From Simmondsia chinensis (taxonomy: Eukaryota; Streptophyta; Magnoliopsida; Caryophyllales; Simmondsiaceae), in assembly GCA_018398585.1 (NCBI GenBank), contig JAGTTD010000024.1, positions 6,104,071-6,168,070 of the forward strand: DNA of 64,000 bases, written 5' to 3'. Of this stretch, positions 22,500 through 33,323 are shown one piece after another; position 1 is the stretch's first letter; the number at the start of each line of letters is the position of its first letter. The notes beneath the pieces are model-generated. The model did not search any database. It saw nothing but the letters and a program-made list of their open reading frames with translations, and was not told the DNA's origin. The position numbers were made by a program, and so were the translations under genes.

Positions 22500-22987
22500 T
22501 GTTAGGAATATACCTCAAATTCTTAGTTCTAAGTGGAGGCAAGCAGGGAGTACCCCAATCAATCGGGAGAAGAGGCTGATCGATCGGGAAATGTACGTAG
22601 AAGAATCCCGCATCTAGAGGGTTCATCGATCGATCGGTGAACTGCTGATCGATCGGGCCCGATCGATCAGGACCCCCCGATCAATTGGGAGTCTATTTTT
22701 CACGGGGTTACAAATACAACCATAGGTTTCACGTGTTTGGTATCCAATCAAAGTGAGTGCCACCATCATCCTTGAGAGAGAGAGAGAGAGGTGAATTGTA
22801 ATTCTTCTATTCTCAAATTAATAAAAGTCTCCATCTCCGCCCGTAGTTTTCTCCCCTCTTGATTGAAGAGGAGTTTCCACGTAAATCATTGTATTCTTGT
22901 TTTTCGTTCTCTTTTATCCGTATTACTTCTCGTTTGGTCATAGTATTTGATTTGAGTTAAGTACTTGAGGTTCTGCATTTCCTTACA
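22500..22987 (+). repeat. 3' LTR of copia-3
   Basis: The tract AAGGTGGAGATT (22488-22499) precedes TGTTAGGAATATACC. It aligns with the 5' LTR throughout and ends CCTTACA. It has six CGATC-type palindromes against four in the 5' LTR (extra copies around 22655-22690). The TATA box is changed to TACAAATA (about 22709), so this copy probably cannot drive transcription. Confidence 0.9.
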
Positions 22988-23020
22988 GTTACTTTTTTCA
23001 TTTTCTCAATTATTCTAACA

Positions 23021-23255
23021 AGATCAACAGACAATTCGACTCCTAGGATTAAAACGTTTCCCACCACTTGAAGTGTACTATAGAAAGGAGGACTAAAATA
23101 TGCCCCAATTTGCTCAGTGGCAAGAAAACCTCGAGTAAAGAGTTATAGTAAATGAGAGTAAAAACAATTTTAGAGATGAAAGAAAAATAATTTCTATATA
23201 TTTTTCAAGCCTCAAAATAGCCCAGGGATTTGCCTAGGAGTAATAGGGAGTCAAG
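23021..23255. other. Short spacer
   Basis: Sequence between copia-2 and the solo LTR. No gene or repeat is recognised. Confidence 0.4.
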
Positions 23256-23953
23256 TGTTAGGATATTGTTACCTAAAAATTAAACTATGTTAAGATGTTG
23301 GTTATATTTGGGTAAGATAGCTATGATTTGTATAAGATATGATTTGGGTGTATTAGAGTACGATTGAGTTACCTAGACAAGTCTGATTTGAATTTGGTTT
23401 TTAAATTAGATTTGATTTAGGTAACTCAATTATAAAAGGGTTTGTGAAAGAAAAGAAAGACAATAAAGACGTGAGGTTTTGTGGATTTTGTAAAGGGGCT
23501 ATTTGGTGTGTATTTGGGCAGACGCTAAGAGGGATTTCTTTGTGAGTGCTTTGATTGAGAGTTGTGAGAGAGTTTGTCGGTTTTTCTGTCCAAAGCTACA
23601 ATTAGGAGGGATGGTAGCTCGCTATACAATGGCCGTGTTGAGGAGAGTTCGTGGCCTACCATGCAATAGCTACATCAAAGAGGGTCAATAGCTCACTGTA
23701 CAGTAGTTACAGTAACGAAGGTTAGTGAATTACCGTACAATAGTCATTTGCCTTGAGAGGTGTGAGATGGGGTTTTGGCTTTCATTTAGATATTGTAATA
23801 CTAAATTTCATAGTACATGAGGCACCCATGTGGGTCTCACGGTTTTTTACTCTAGTTAAAAGAGGATTTCTACATCAAATTTCGTGTGTTGTTTTTCATT
23901 CTTTGTTGTGATTTTACGCTTTCATTTGTGTTTGATATGTGATTTTCCTAACA
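23256..23953 (+). repeat. Solo LTR
   Basis: It begins TGTTAGGATATTG and ends TTTTCCTAACA, giving perfect TGTTAGGA/TCCTAACA inverted ends over 698 bp. Flanking 5-mers TCAAG (23251-23255) and TTAAG (23954-23958) match at 4 of 5. A TATAAAAGGG promoter motif lies at 23431 and TAGTAGCTCGCTATACAATGG-like direct repeats at 23600-23750. No internal region or partner LTR is nearby, so it is best read as a solo LTR left by recombination. Confidence 0.7.
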
Positions 23954-23958
23954 TTAAG

Positions 23959-26900
23959 GACATGGCAAAAATTCACGCTTTGTTACGGAAGTTGAGGTAG
24001 ATATGGTGGTGGTCAACAAGATCATGGCTGGATTCTTGGTTGCATATTAGAAATCTCATGTTTTATTTCTTTTATAATGGCTAAGTCTTATAATTAGTAC
24101 CAAAATAAAAACCGGGTCCATGCAACACTCCACCATGATGCACCATGCTGCTTGAACCCGACATGATAAGGCACACACGCATGTGACTCACAAGCGAGAA
24201 GGGGTATATAAAGTGACTCTCCACTCCTAAATTTTCTATGTGGGACCAAGTTCTCGAGCAAAATTGAAGCACACCGTTTCCAACACGTTTTGGACAAAGT
24301 GGTAATTTGGCATTAAGATTGTTCACTCAGCAAAATGATGAGTTGAGAGATGACGCCATTTTAATTGCAGGACTCACATGGCAAACAAAAGATAAGAAAA
24401 ATGATTCAAGGAAAGGAAGTACTCAAGAAGAACGTTGCAATAAAAGCACAAACACTCAAACTCAAGGCAATTTACTTAGAACATTATAGAACAACAGACG
24501 CTCAAACTTGAGGTCTACCTCAAAACCATAGAGATGAGTTCTTTGCACCCTTTTTTTCAACCAACCAAAAAACACGATGCAGATAATTTCTCTCATCCAG
24601 TTTCACGTCAATATGGCAAAAAAAAAAAAAAAAAAAAAGTGAATGGCCTCAGAGTATGCTCAACCAGGCCATCAAATGGGTCAATGGAGGATCAATATCG
24701 TCCTCATGCCCCTAGTAGAGGTGGTAAAACTTTGAGTAAATTAAAAACACTTTGGTCTTGAATCACCTTTTCAGACCGAAATCGATAAAACATTAAACTA
24801 TCTCAAATCATGAGACCAATCAGAAACTTGATCGGATTGGATAGAAGCAACCGAGATCGGTTTTCCAACTAGTAAGCACAATTACACTAAAAAAAAAAAA
24901 AGTTTCCAAACAGAAACTAGAAACTTAAAAATAATGATAATGATAAAATGTGCACAATGTATAAGGATAATCATATAATAAATATATATAATAATCAAAA
25001 TAATAAAAATAAATAAATATTTAATTTTTAAAGATTTAGTATATTTTTGACACATGTATCCTTTACTTAATTATGTATTAAAATTATGTACTCAAAATAT
25101 CCAATGCAAAATTTGTGTGGATCGATTTGATCCAATCTTTGGATTTTCCAATCTTTGACCAGACTGGACCGAAAACCAAATTAGACATATATGCTTGGAC
25201 TAAACATTGAATTGATGTAAGGTTGGTCTGATCCGGTCTTGTACACTAGTCCAAACTAATATTTGTGTTCTCAGTGTTTTGCTTTTGTGTGTGGTCACCA
25301 TATGTTAAGAGGAAACAAACATGCATAAAGGACTTACTACGACATGGGAGTAAGTCAATTTCGAACCGTACATGTTTGCCGGAATCAACCTCCCTGAGAT
25401 GCAGGTTGATATTTTGGTGAATCTGATTTTGGTTTGCAACTTAAATGTGGATTCAACCAATTCTCCAATGAAAGAGACTTTGGTAATTACATTTTTGGTG
25501 TATTTTAGTTAATAAGTACGTTGGTAAAAAATAAAAGGAATATGGATCAGCCATAACCAACAATTAGGGTGATGGAGTGAAGCTACATATACCTTATCTT
25601 GTATACTTAAGATCTAGGAATTAAGAAGGAGACAAGTTCAAGAGCTCAGCATCCTACCTCGATCCCGAGACTACGTATTTTTAGGCTTAGCGCCCTCGAC
25701 TTGAGATAACTTGTTTGAGATTGAACCTAACAAAATTTAGGTTGAGCGAATCATATTCGAGTCACCGGATTAGGACCAACACTACAAGCACAAAGTCTGG
25801 GTGTTAAAGCCCTGAAACGATGACTCAAACCTAAATTCGCCTGGCTCACTAAGCCGTGTTACCAATGTAAGAGCAACACTAAAAGCACTAGGACTTGGTT
25901 GTTAAAGCCTTAGACCCTAAACTAATGGCGCTAAACTTACTTCGCCAAAAGGGGTTAAGGATAGTAACCATGACAGAAGGGATTACCTTTTTATACATTG
26001 TTGTTGAACAAGTGGTTGTATTACAGGAAGCAAAGAAACTATATTTATGACTACTCTTAAGGAAAGTAACAGAAAAAAGCATAAGTGTTGTAAAGAATAG
26101 ACCGAAGAGTTTGTATGTTGGTGCAGGGACCATGCTTTATTTATAAACTAAATCTCTACATCCTTGTTTGATTCCATTTCCTTCCCATCTTCGGCCTCCA
26201 TGTTCCACAAATGCTTTGAACTGGCTTCATTATGTTTGACACGTCACAAGATCAAAGATCTTCTTGGCGTTCGTCCACTTTTCCTTGATAGTCCTTGAGG
26301 CCTATGCTTTTGCGCTTGCACTCCGAATAACTAGATCAAGCCAAAGGGCCGCCTTTCTCGAAACAATCTTGGTAACCACCTCTTCTCGAGCTTGATATTC
26401 CAATAAGTCGCCTCTTCAAGAACTGGACCTTCCCAATGAAGCTATATGCTCAATGAGTTGAGCCTCTCATGGGCCGCCTCAAGGAAAAGTGGAAATCCCT
26501 TCACACTCTTGAAGCTATCAAATTCTCAACCATGTCTCAGGCATAATTTCTACAATGTTATTGCTCTTACCTATTTTTAGAACACATGTTGTAACTTCTT
26601 TGTCCTCCCGAAGAGGTTCCTCGGGATCACTCTTGAGGACAAAGTCACCTTAACAAGTGTTTCCCCTTCAGGCTTCAGCTACATTTTAGCTCTCCCATCT
26701 CAAAGGAGGCCAAGGCCTTCTCGTTTTCCTATTCTTTGAGCCCTTGGCTAGGATTAGAGTCCTTCTCTTTTAGTTTCTTTTCATTTTGCATTCAAAATGG
26801 TAAGATATAATCCAATTAGTGGAGTTTGTTAGTCACAAATTTATAATACAAAATCTCTCTCTTTTATTCAATTCTGTGCTTCAATGTTTTAGAGTCTTTT

Positions 26901-26985
26901 CTCGATTCTCTCTCCAAATATTGATACTTGAATTATGCTCATAATTTTAGGAATCTAAAGTTAAGAACTTCTTTACTAGCATCCC
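23959..26985. other. Gene-poor spacer, probably old transposon debris
   Basis: No intact gene. A 21-base A-run is at 24619-24639. 24770-25260 is AT-rich with loosely inverted GATC/GGTCTGATCCGG-type pieces. 25600-26980 lies downstream (minus orientation) of a gypsy integrase tail and may be its decayed 3' region. Short open frames (24307-24489, 25888-26133) show no family signature. Confidence 0.4.
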
Positions 26986-26989
26986 AAAT

Positions 26990-27180
26990 TCAAGGAACAT
27001 ATCTCTTCAAGAATATGTCATTAAGAGTACTTGAAGGGACTCTACCATCGTGATCATGAAGAACATATACATTCCCACCAAAGACTTCAACTACTTTGAA
27101 TGATCCTTCTCAATTAGCAAACCATTTAGCACAGACTCCATCTTCCTATCCTACGGGCAGGATGACTTTTGAAACCAATT
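26990..27180 (-). pseudogene. Ty3/gypsy integrase C-terminal tail
   Basis: Reading the minus strand gives CAKWFAN, a stop in place of the usual Trp, then EGSFKVVEVFGGNVYVLHDH and DGRVPSSTLNDIFLKRYVP ending in a stop at 26990. This has the spacing of the gypsy integrase end (NWEGPY...DG...P..N..LKRYYP). Nothing further upstream (27240 onward) continues it convincingly, so it is a truncated relic. It was recognised by eye from one motif block. Confidence 0.5.
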
Positions 27181-27746
27181 TCCCGAGGTCGAATGATTTT
27201 GGTTTTTCAAGTGGAGATTCTCTTATGCCAGTCCTGCCCAATTTAAAACTTGAGAAGTGGTAAATTGTGCACTAAATGAACTTCAATATGTAATCACCCA
27301 ACGACGCTCAAAATTCCAAAGCCCATCAAAAGCTTCAAATGCTTCGACAACAATTTCATATCAACCTAAAATTTATGCAAGTATATATTTTGTTTGCCTT
27401 CAACTCGCAGCACTATCAACCTTCAAATTTTACTCCAACGTTAAAGAATTCTCACATAAATTATGAATACAACAAACTATGTGACTTACAATGGCAATGT
27501 AGCTTTGGACAACTTGAATGCGGGAGAGGAGGGAGGCTTGGATATTTAGTACTGGCACAACAATTGAAAGGCAAAAGAAAACCCTATAAAGACATTGTGT
27601 TTCTGAAAAAAATTATTATATATATAAGATGGAAAAATATTTTCGAAAAATAAAAGAGACATTAAACAAAGACGTTTAGAAACTTTATGCGGCCCTTCTT
27701 GTTATGTTTTCTGAAAACATGTTGCCCTTACATATATAGTAAAGGG
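27181..27746. other. Unassigned spacer
   Basis: AT-rich. Two overlapping open frames (27257-27466 and 27339-27653) have no recognised family and no coding signature. No repeats are seen. Confidence 0.35.
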
Positions 27747-28119
27747 TTATTTGCACCATTAGTCCCTATACTTTGCCTATTGTGTTAATTTAATTCTAAA
27801 CTTCTAATTGTATCAATTTGGTCCTAGTACAACTGAAATTATTCTATCAAGTCCAATTTTCAAATTAATGTTAATCCTTGACTTATTAATGTTACAATTT
27901 CCATTAGAAATTAGTAAACTATGCAATTATTACTTTCTTAACGTGGAAAGCATATACAAGTGCTAGTTAACGTTGCAACCTCAACCATAAATTAATATTT
28001 ATATTAGAATTGGACTTGATTGAATAATTTCATTTGTATAAGGATAAATTGACACAATTAAACGTTCAAAGACCAAACTGACATAATAGTCAAAGTATAG
28101 GGATTAACGGTGTATACAA
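27747..28119. mobile_element. Foldback MITE with terminal inverted repeats of about 65 bp
   Basis: The left end (CACCATTAGTCCCTATACTT at 27754) and the reverse complement of the right end (CACCGTTAATCCCTATACTT) match at 18 of 20, and the match continues for roughly 65 bp. The whole unit is about 370 bp and non-coding. No clear target duplication was found, so the superfamily is uncertain. It lies just upstream of the SINE at 28159. Confidence 0.65.
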
Positions 28120-28158
28120 CTATATAATAAATAGGGTGTTATTATTGACAGGACAAAA

Positions 28159-28406
28159 CCGGGGGGTGGGGGGTAGGTACCAACATGCCGTCACTGGATC
28201 TCATTAGAACTACGAAGTTAAGCGTGCTTGGGCGAGAGCAATACTAGGATAGGTGACCACCTGGGAAGTCATCACCCTCAGGTTGGAGGCATTTGGAAAT
28301 AGCCTCTCTTCAGGGGTAATACCCTGAAGGAGGGAGGCTACATACACCCTCCCCCCAAAAAATGACCCTATTTTGGCGGAGCCCTTGGGGCACTGGGTGT
28401 TGCTTT
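28159..28406 (+). mobile_element. 5S-rRNA-headed SINE with perfect 17-bp target duplication
   Basis: The body of 248 bp is flanked by identical TTATTGACAGGACAAAA at 28142-28158 and 28407-28423. Its head (about 28180-28275) is 5S-rRNA-like and keeps the pol III internal control motifs AAGTTAAGCGTGCTTGGGCG and GACCACCTGGGAAGT. The following body (CCTCAGGTTGGAGGCA, AGCCTCTCTTCAGGGG) and tail (GAGGCTACATACACCCTCCC, GGCACTGGGTGTTGCTTTT) resemble the conserved 3' Angio-domain of plant SINEs, ending in T. A G-rich leader (28159-28175) precedes the 5S part. A truncated relative is at 10477. It lies about 200 bp downstream of the KAE1 stop codon, antisense to that gene. Confidence 0.85.
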
Positions 28407-28599
28407 TTATTGACAGGACAAAAATTGTTATTGTTGGAGTAATGATGTAACCTGAAGTAAATAATAATCGCAAATTTTTATAAAGTTGCTTTGACATTAA
28501 TAGTTTTTCCCTCCAAATAACATTATGCAATAAATTTTGTGGTGTTCTTTCTTTTTCTAAACATAATTCTTTTTAAGGTATCTTTGCCCTTCTTTGTGC

Positions 28600-31500
28600 T
28601 TACCCTACAATACCATTCTTATGGTGCAGTTCCTTCTCTCTCCAAACAGCATGCACTTCATCAGTCCGAAACCGCTGCGTAAATGTCGACTCCTCGAGGG
28701 GCGTGGACACGCTGTGAGCGTAGGCAAGGAGTCCGGTGTATGCGATCATCGCGCCATTGTCGATGCAGTAACGATCGTCAGTGGCGAACAAGCGGCCACC
28801 ACGTTCTGAGCACATGATCCTCATCATCTCTTGCAAACGCTCATTGCAACCTACACCACCAACAATAAGAACATCTTTCTTGTCACAATGTGCCATTGCC
28901 CTCTCTGTTATCTCCACCAGCATTGCGAACACAGTTTCCTAGCACACCAAAGTGTACATTGTTAGAGAAATTAGAATTAAACCGGGTACAAGAAAAGTAA
29001 TTTGGCTTCAAGGCGTGTACCGAACCATTATCCTTAAGACTTATTTCGGCCTTATCGAAATAGTCTCGGGTACGATGTATCCTTACAATAAAGTGAAGAT
29101 TATGTAGAGGGGTTCTAATATTCAAAGGATAAAGACAATAATATGACTGGCAAATGGGACATTATACAAGTAATTATGTGTGCTTTGGAAGAGAGACAAC
29201 TCTTCGAGGACAAAAAAAAAAATCTCTTCCAAACGACGCAAAAAACTGCGCAAAGTAACCGGAAAACCACCCTGTGGGTGACAGCACGGACTGTGTGTTG
29301 ACACACACCATTTAGTGGGCCTTACTGGAATATGTGTGTCAACACACACCAATCTATGTATCGACACACCATGCCCAAGCCAAAAATATGTTATTTTGAA
29401 AATACAACACACATGGCTTTTATCCCCACGAGTTCTAAAGAAAGTGAAAGAATGAAATTACAAAATATGATGATGTAGAGCACATTGGATTTTTCAGTGA
29501 TCGAAGATGCTTTGATGCCTTCAATTTGTAGAAATTTAAATGGATAGGTAATAGTTATTAGTTTTGATATCTTTTAATAGTTTTTAATATGTAAAGGCAT
29601 TTCAAAATATTGTTAATAATTGAAGAATAATACATGACATATTGTAGAGAACATTAGGACTAACAAATGTGTTGTAGCATGTAATGTTAGTGTTCATGTT
29701 ATATGAAGGATTTCAGAAAAGAATTGACTCGAAGCCAACTCTTTATTAAATGGGTTAGGAACTGACCTTACCAAACCCAATTACTAAATGGGTTATAATG
29801 GTGACCTTTTTGTAAGATGCTAGTTCTTCAAATTATAAGCATACCAACAACACGTCCTTGCAGTTGATGCTATTAATAAATACATGACATATTTATATTT
29901 GTTGAAATAAATTGTCAAATCAACATGACGAAACACAATTCAAATTTCTTTATGTCAAGCCAACATGGTTGACAACAAAAGAATATATGTAGTAAAAGTA
30001 TATGACTCGCATAACTCAAATAAGCCGACATAAATAAATAAACAGGTTAAACATATTGATTTCAACCCAGATCCAACCAACCCCACTTCTTGTGGTGTCC
30101 ATCTCGTATTACCATGCCTTGTCAGATATTTCCAGCTCCAAAGACCATTACAAATATGTGTTAAGTCACATAATCGTTAGATTAAAAATCATAGGCACAC
30201 CTTTATTTGGTTTTATGTGGAGGCTCAAATGCTCCAGCCTTATCCTCACTTTTGAGAAAAGGCTATTCTTGATATTTGAACTTGTGGTCTCCTCATCATG
30301 ATCGAACCACCTTAACAATTGCACAAACTCCCACTCTCAAAAGTGGTTTTAGGATTGTAAATAAGAGTCTATGAGTGTGAGCTTGGTTTCAAGCAACGTC
30401 TAAATAAGTTTCTGAACATTGTTCAAATTCAACTACATAATAGTATACTCAATACGCAGTTCAACTTAGCTTGTTAATCTAATCCAGTTCCTTTGAGCTC
30501 CTTATCCTAGCCATTGGAACTATTAACAAGCCATTTTCTCGCATGAATAATGGTAGTCATTCCACGAGCCATTCGATCTACGAACGAGTCATCATCGAAC
30601 TGCAATCTAACATAGAGAAACTAACAAGCTATTAACGAGCCATTAGAGCCCTTAATTCACTATTCCCGTACATTAATGAGCCGAGCCATTCGATCTACGA
30701 ACGAGTCATCATCAAACCGCAACCTAACATAGAGAAACTAACAAGCTATTAACGAGCCATTATTAAGTTATAAACGAGCCCTTAATTCACTTTTCCCGTA
30801 CATTAATGAGCCGAGCATTCTCTTGTTCAAACTTGGCTCATTCAGCGTATCAAGTATGCTCCTTGTACTTATCAAGCCCCTAAAAGAAACACAAACAAGC
30901 CTGAATCGAATTCAAATACGAGTAGCTCATTGAATGCTAGGTTCATTTAGAATGCACAAAATAGAAGTAGAACGTGCCTATTATTAACCCAGATGAATAG
31001 TTACCTGCAAGGAGTAGCACAAATCAGCAGGGGTGCACTCGTTGTTTTTGAGCTTCTCCTCAGCAGTCATTTCAATGAAGCTCAGTATTCCGCTAAAAGA
31101 CACATCCATTCCCTTTACAACGTAAGGAAGGTCTATAAATTTCTCTCCCTTCTTTGCAAGCTGCTAATCAAGAACAAAAGAAATACGACATTAATAATCT
31201 AGCATTAAGGGTGGTGATAACAATAAGGCAAAGCTGAATTTGATTCTCAACAGCTAGCAGCAATATGCTGAAGTTAAAAAAGGACGGCCCCATGCACAAG
31301 GAAATGGAACCTTAGAAGCGTCAGATATTCACAGTCTTGTCACGTGAAGTCATATTGAAACAACCTTAACAATTGAATAAAGGCATAACCCAATGCCAAG
31401 AAACAAGCAGCCAAGGCGATAAAATTACACTTTAACTGCATCCTTAACAAGAGACATGAAGTCAGATCGAGGTCCACAATCACAAAGTCATGGAAGTGGC

Positions 31501-32895
31501 ATTCTCCATGGATGATATATAAACAAGTAAAACTTTCAAATTTTCAAAAATCCACCTTCAAAAGTATGAAATGTTTCAATCGACCACCTAGGTTACACCG
31601 TTAATTTTCCACACAATAGATTTAATATTGTAGCTAGAGCAGAGAAGCTCAAGTTATTAGCTATCAAATTGGTGAAAACTAACATGCCAACATATATCAA
31701 AGAGAAATTGTAGCTATGGGAAGTCGAACCTTCATGGGAATGGACTTTCAAGTCATCTAAATCACCAAACGCAACACCAACTTTGCAAGCCAATTTGCTC
31801 CACAATGTGTGTGTAAGCGTATATGAATGTATATATATAGATTAAAAACAACTGGGTAGGCTCATTCGGAAGGGATGGCATTCGATCACAGCGTTGGAGA
31901 GCTAGAGTTTACGCCAACTTGATACCTAATAACATGTGTTTCTCTTCCCCAGCTACTTGTTTAAATTCATTGTAAAATTCCCAACGTGACTACACCAACA
32001 AAGAACTAAAGTCGTTACCTAGGTCATTTGATTGAAATTTTTTTTACATTTCCGAAGGTGATTCTCTGAAAAATTAAAAAGTTGTGCTAATTAAGTAAAA
32101 ATGATCAACTTTTGGAGGAAGTTTTCTGTGAAAAAAAAAAAGAAGAAAAAAAAAAAAGAAAAACCCTTTATATAGCATAAATGTATGTATATATTACATG
32201 CCGAAATGGTTATCCATCTAGCAAATTCCAGTTCCTCAAGTTCCAGGACTAAAAAAAGTGAAATTTATTTCCAGCTAGACAGCATCATTTGCAATTTGAA
32301 AAAAATTGATCAAGTTATTTCACATGTAGCTAAGCTTTACCTGTTCAATGTTGTATCCAGGGCTCGGATCATTGGACAATGTCAGAACACGAGCAAACCG
32401 GTCCAAGCAATTCCCAACCGCAATGTCAATGGTCTCGCCAAAGATCCGATACCTCCCCTCACTATATGCAATCACTTGTGTGTTGCCCCCACTCACATAC
32501 AACACAACTGGATCACCAGCCCCAGTCACAATCCTCCCCATCTCGATATGCGCAACGCAGTGGTTAACCGCAACAATAGGCTTCTTCCACAACTGTGATA
32601 GAACTCTTACAACAATGGCAGAAACTTGTAATGGGGCACCCATCCCGGGGCCTTTAGTGTAACAAAGACAATCAATATCGTTTAGCGTTATCTGGGAAGT
32701 TTCGAGAGCGGATTTCACCAACGGGAGAACATGTTGGAGATGGTGTTGGGCTGTTTCCCGAGGAAGGAAACCTTGGCCCGGAGGTGTGATGTAGGTGTGT
32801 CTGGGATTGGACAAGATAGTGCCGTCAAGGGTAACCACCCCAACACCAATCTTGTTGGCTGATCCCTCAAAACCAAGCGCTATCATTCTCCTCAT
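28600..32895 (-). CDS. KAE1: tRNA N6-adenosine threonylcarbamoyltransferase (Kae1/OSGEP family), three exons
   Basis: Catalytic subunit of the KEOPS/EKC complex. It transfers the threonylcarbamoyl group to A37 of ANN-decoding tRNAs (t6A). Exons: 32341-32895, 31005-31160 and 28600-28938, which are 185, 52 and 112 codons, all in phase 0 with GT-AG introns, giving 349 residues, the usual length for eukaryotic cytosolic Kae1. Start [17 protein letters not shown] at 32895; the in-frame extension upstream crosses a splice acceptor and was rejected. Metal ligands are visible: NHCVAHIE (His112, His116) and CIDNGAMIA (Asp297). YVSGGNTQ and [13 protein letters not shown] are the ATP-fold motifs, and [15 protein letters not shown] spans exon 2. 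There is no transit peptide, so it fits the cytosolic/nuclear paralogue rather than the organellar one. All exons are intact; it looks functional and is the only clear host gene here. Confidence 0.95.
28939..31004 (-). other. KAE1 intron 2 (2,066 bp) with a tandem duplication
   Basis: Donor GTAACT at 31004 and acceptor TGTGCTAG ending at 28939. The intron holds a two-copy tandem repeat of about 117-130 bp (30566-30682 and 30683-30812) sharing GAGCCATTCGATCTACGAAC. It also has a cluster of near-palindromes around 29290-29370 (GTGTGTTGACACACAC, GTGTGTCAACACACAC). No transposon ends or coding sequence are recognised. Confidence 0.8.
31161..32340 (-). other. KAE1 intron 1 (1,180 bp)
   Basis: Donor GTAAAG at 32340 and acceptor TGATTAGCAG ending at 31161, bounded by exons that join in frame. 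AT-rich, with an A/G-rich run at 32132-32163. Nothing else is recognised. Confidence 0.85.
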
Positions 32896-33060
32896 ATTTC
32901 GAAACTGTACACTGAGCCTGCAACAGCAAAGGAATAATGGTGAAATTAAATTCGTTTTCTGGATTAAAATGCAGAAGAATAAAGGAAGATTTCTCTGTCC
33001 GGAGAGAAAATAGTCTCTAAATGAATCTTTGTCTGCATCAAATCCTTTCAACAAGAAGTT
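32896..33060 (-). promoter_or_regulatory. KAE1 5' leader with a probable leader intron acceptor
   Basis: On the minus strand a pyrimidine-rich tract ending TTCCTTTGCTGTTGCAG (acceptor AG at 32918-32919) lies 23 bases ahead of the start codon. This is a strong splice-acceptor context and suggests a 5'-untranslated intron. The donor and transcription start were not identified. Confidence 0.5.
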
Positions 33061-33323
33061 TAAACTTTTGGGGTGATTGATTCCTTAACATGGTGTAGAG
33101 CCTCATTCACTGAGGGGTTTGGATTTTAAATCCTGCCATCCCTAGACTAATATTTATATAGTTTAAGTAAAAAAAAAATGAGGTGGGCTAATACATTGTA
33201 TATGCTTAAGGCCAATGGACGTTAATGTGAGAGAATAGGACAGTATAAACATCGATGTTGTAATCATATGAGCTAATCACCTTAAAGTGAATCAAGGAAG
33301 CCCTGCAGTCTTAAAGTGATGTC
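33061..33323. other. Spacer between KAE1 and the hAT element
   Basis: Probable upstream region of KAE1. No TATA box or core promoter can be assigned with confidence. Confidence 0.3.

Larger units (their letters stand above)
17951..22987 (+). mobile_element. Ty1/copia retrotransposon copia-3, nearly complete but defective
   Basis: Paired LTRs (17951-18407 and 22500-22987), a primer-binding site, gag, protease, integrase, reverse transcriptase and RNase H occur in copia order. The target duplication is GCTAC (17946-17950) and GTTAC (22988-22992), matching at 4 of 5. It sits in the 3' LTR of copia-2. The frame is broken by scattered stops, and the reverse transcriptase catalytic box is altered. 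Confidence 0.9.
15717..23020 (+). mobile_element. Ty1/copia retrotransposon copia-2, internally deleted and split by copia-3
   Basis: The 5' LTR (15717-15987) and the 3' LTR (17701-17950 plus 22993-23020) are homologous. The 3' LTR is interrupted by copia-3 at a site that is continuous in the 5' LTR. Flanking 5-mers GGATC (15712-15716) and AGATC (23021-23025) match at 4 of 5. The internal region retains only reverse transcriptase and RNase H; gag, protease and integrase are missing. It would have depended on other elements for mobility. Confidence 0.8.

Noticed and set aside
24307..24489. Short open frames in the 24-26 kb region as genes
   Set aside because: Single short frames without domain, splice context or conservation evidence.
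32896..33054. N-terminal extension of KAE1 upstream of the MRRM start
   Set aside because: The extension crosses a strong splice acceptor and adds residues not expected in this family.
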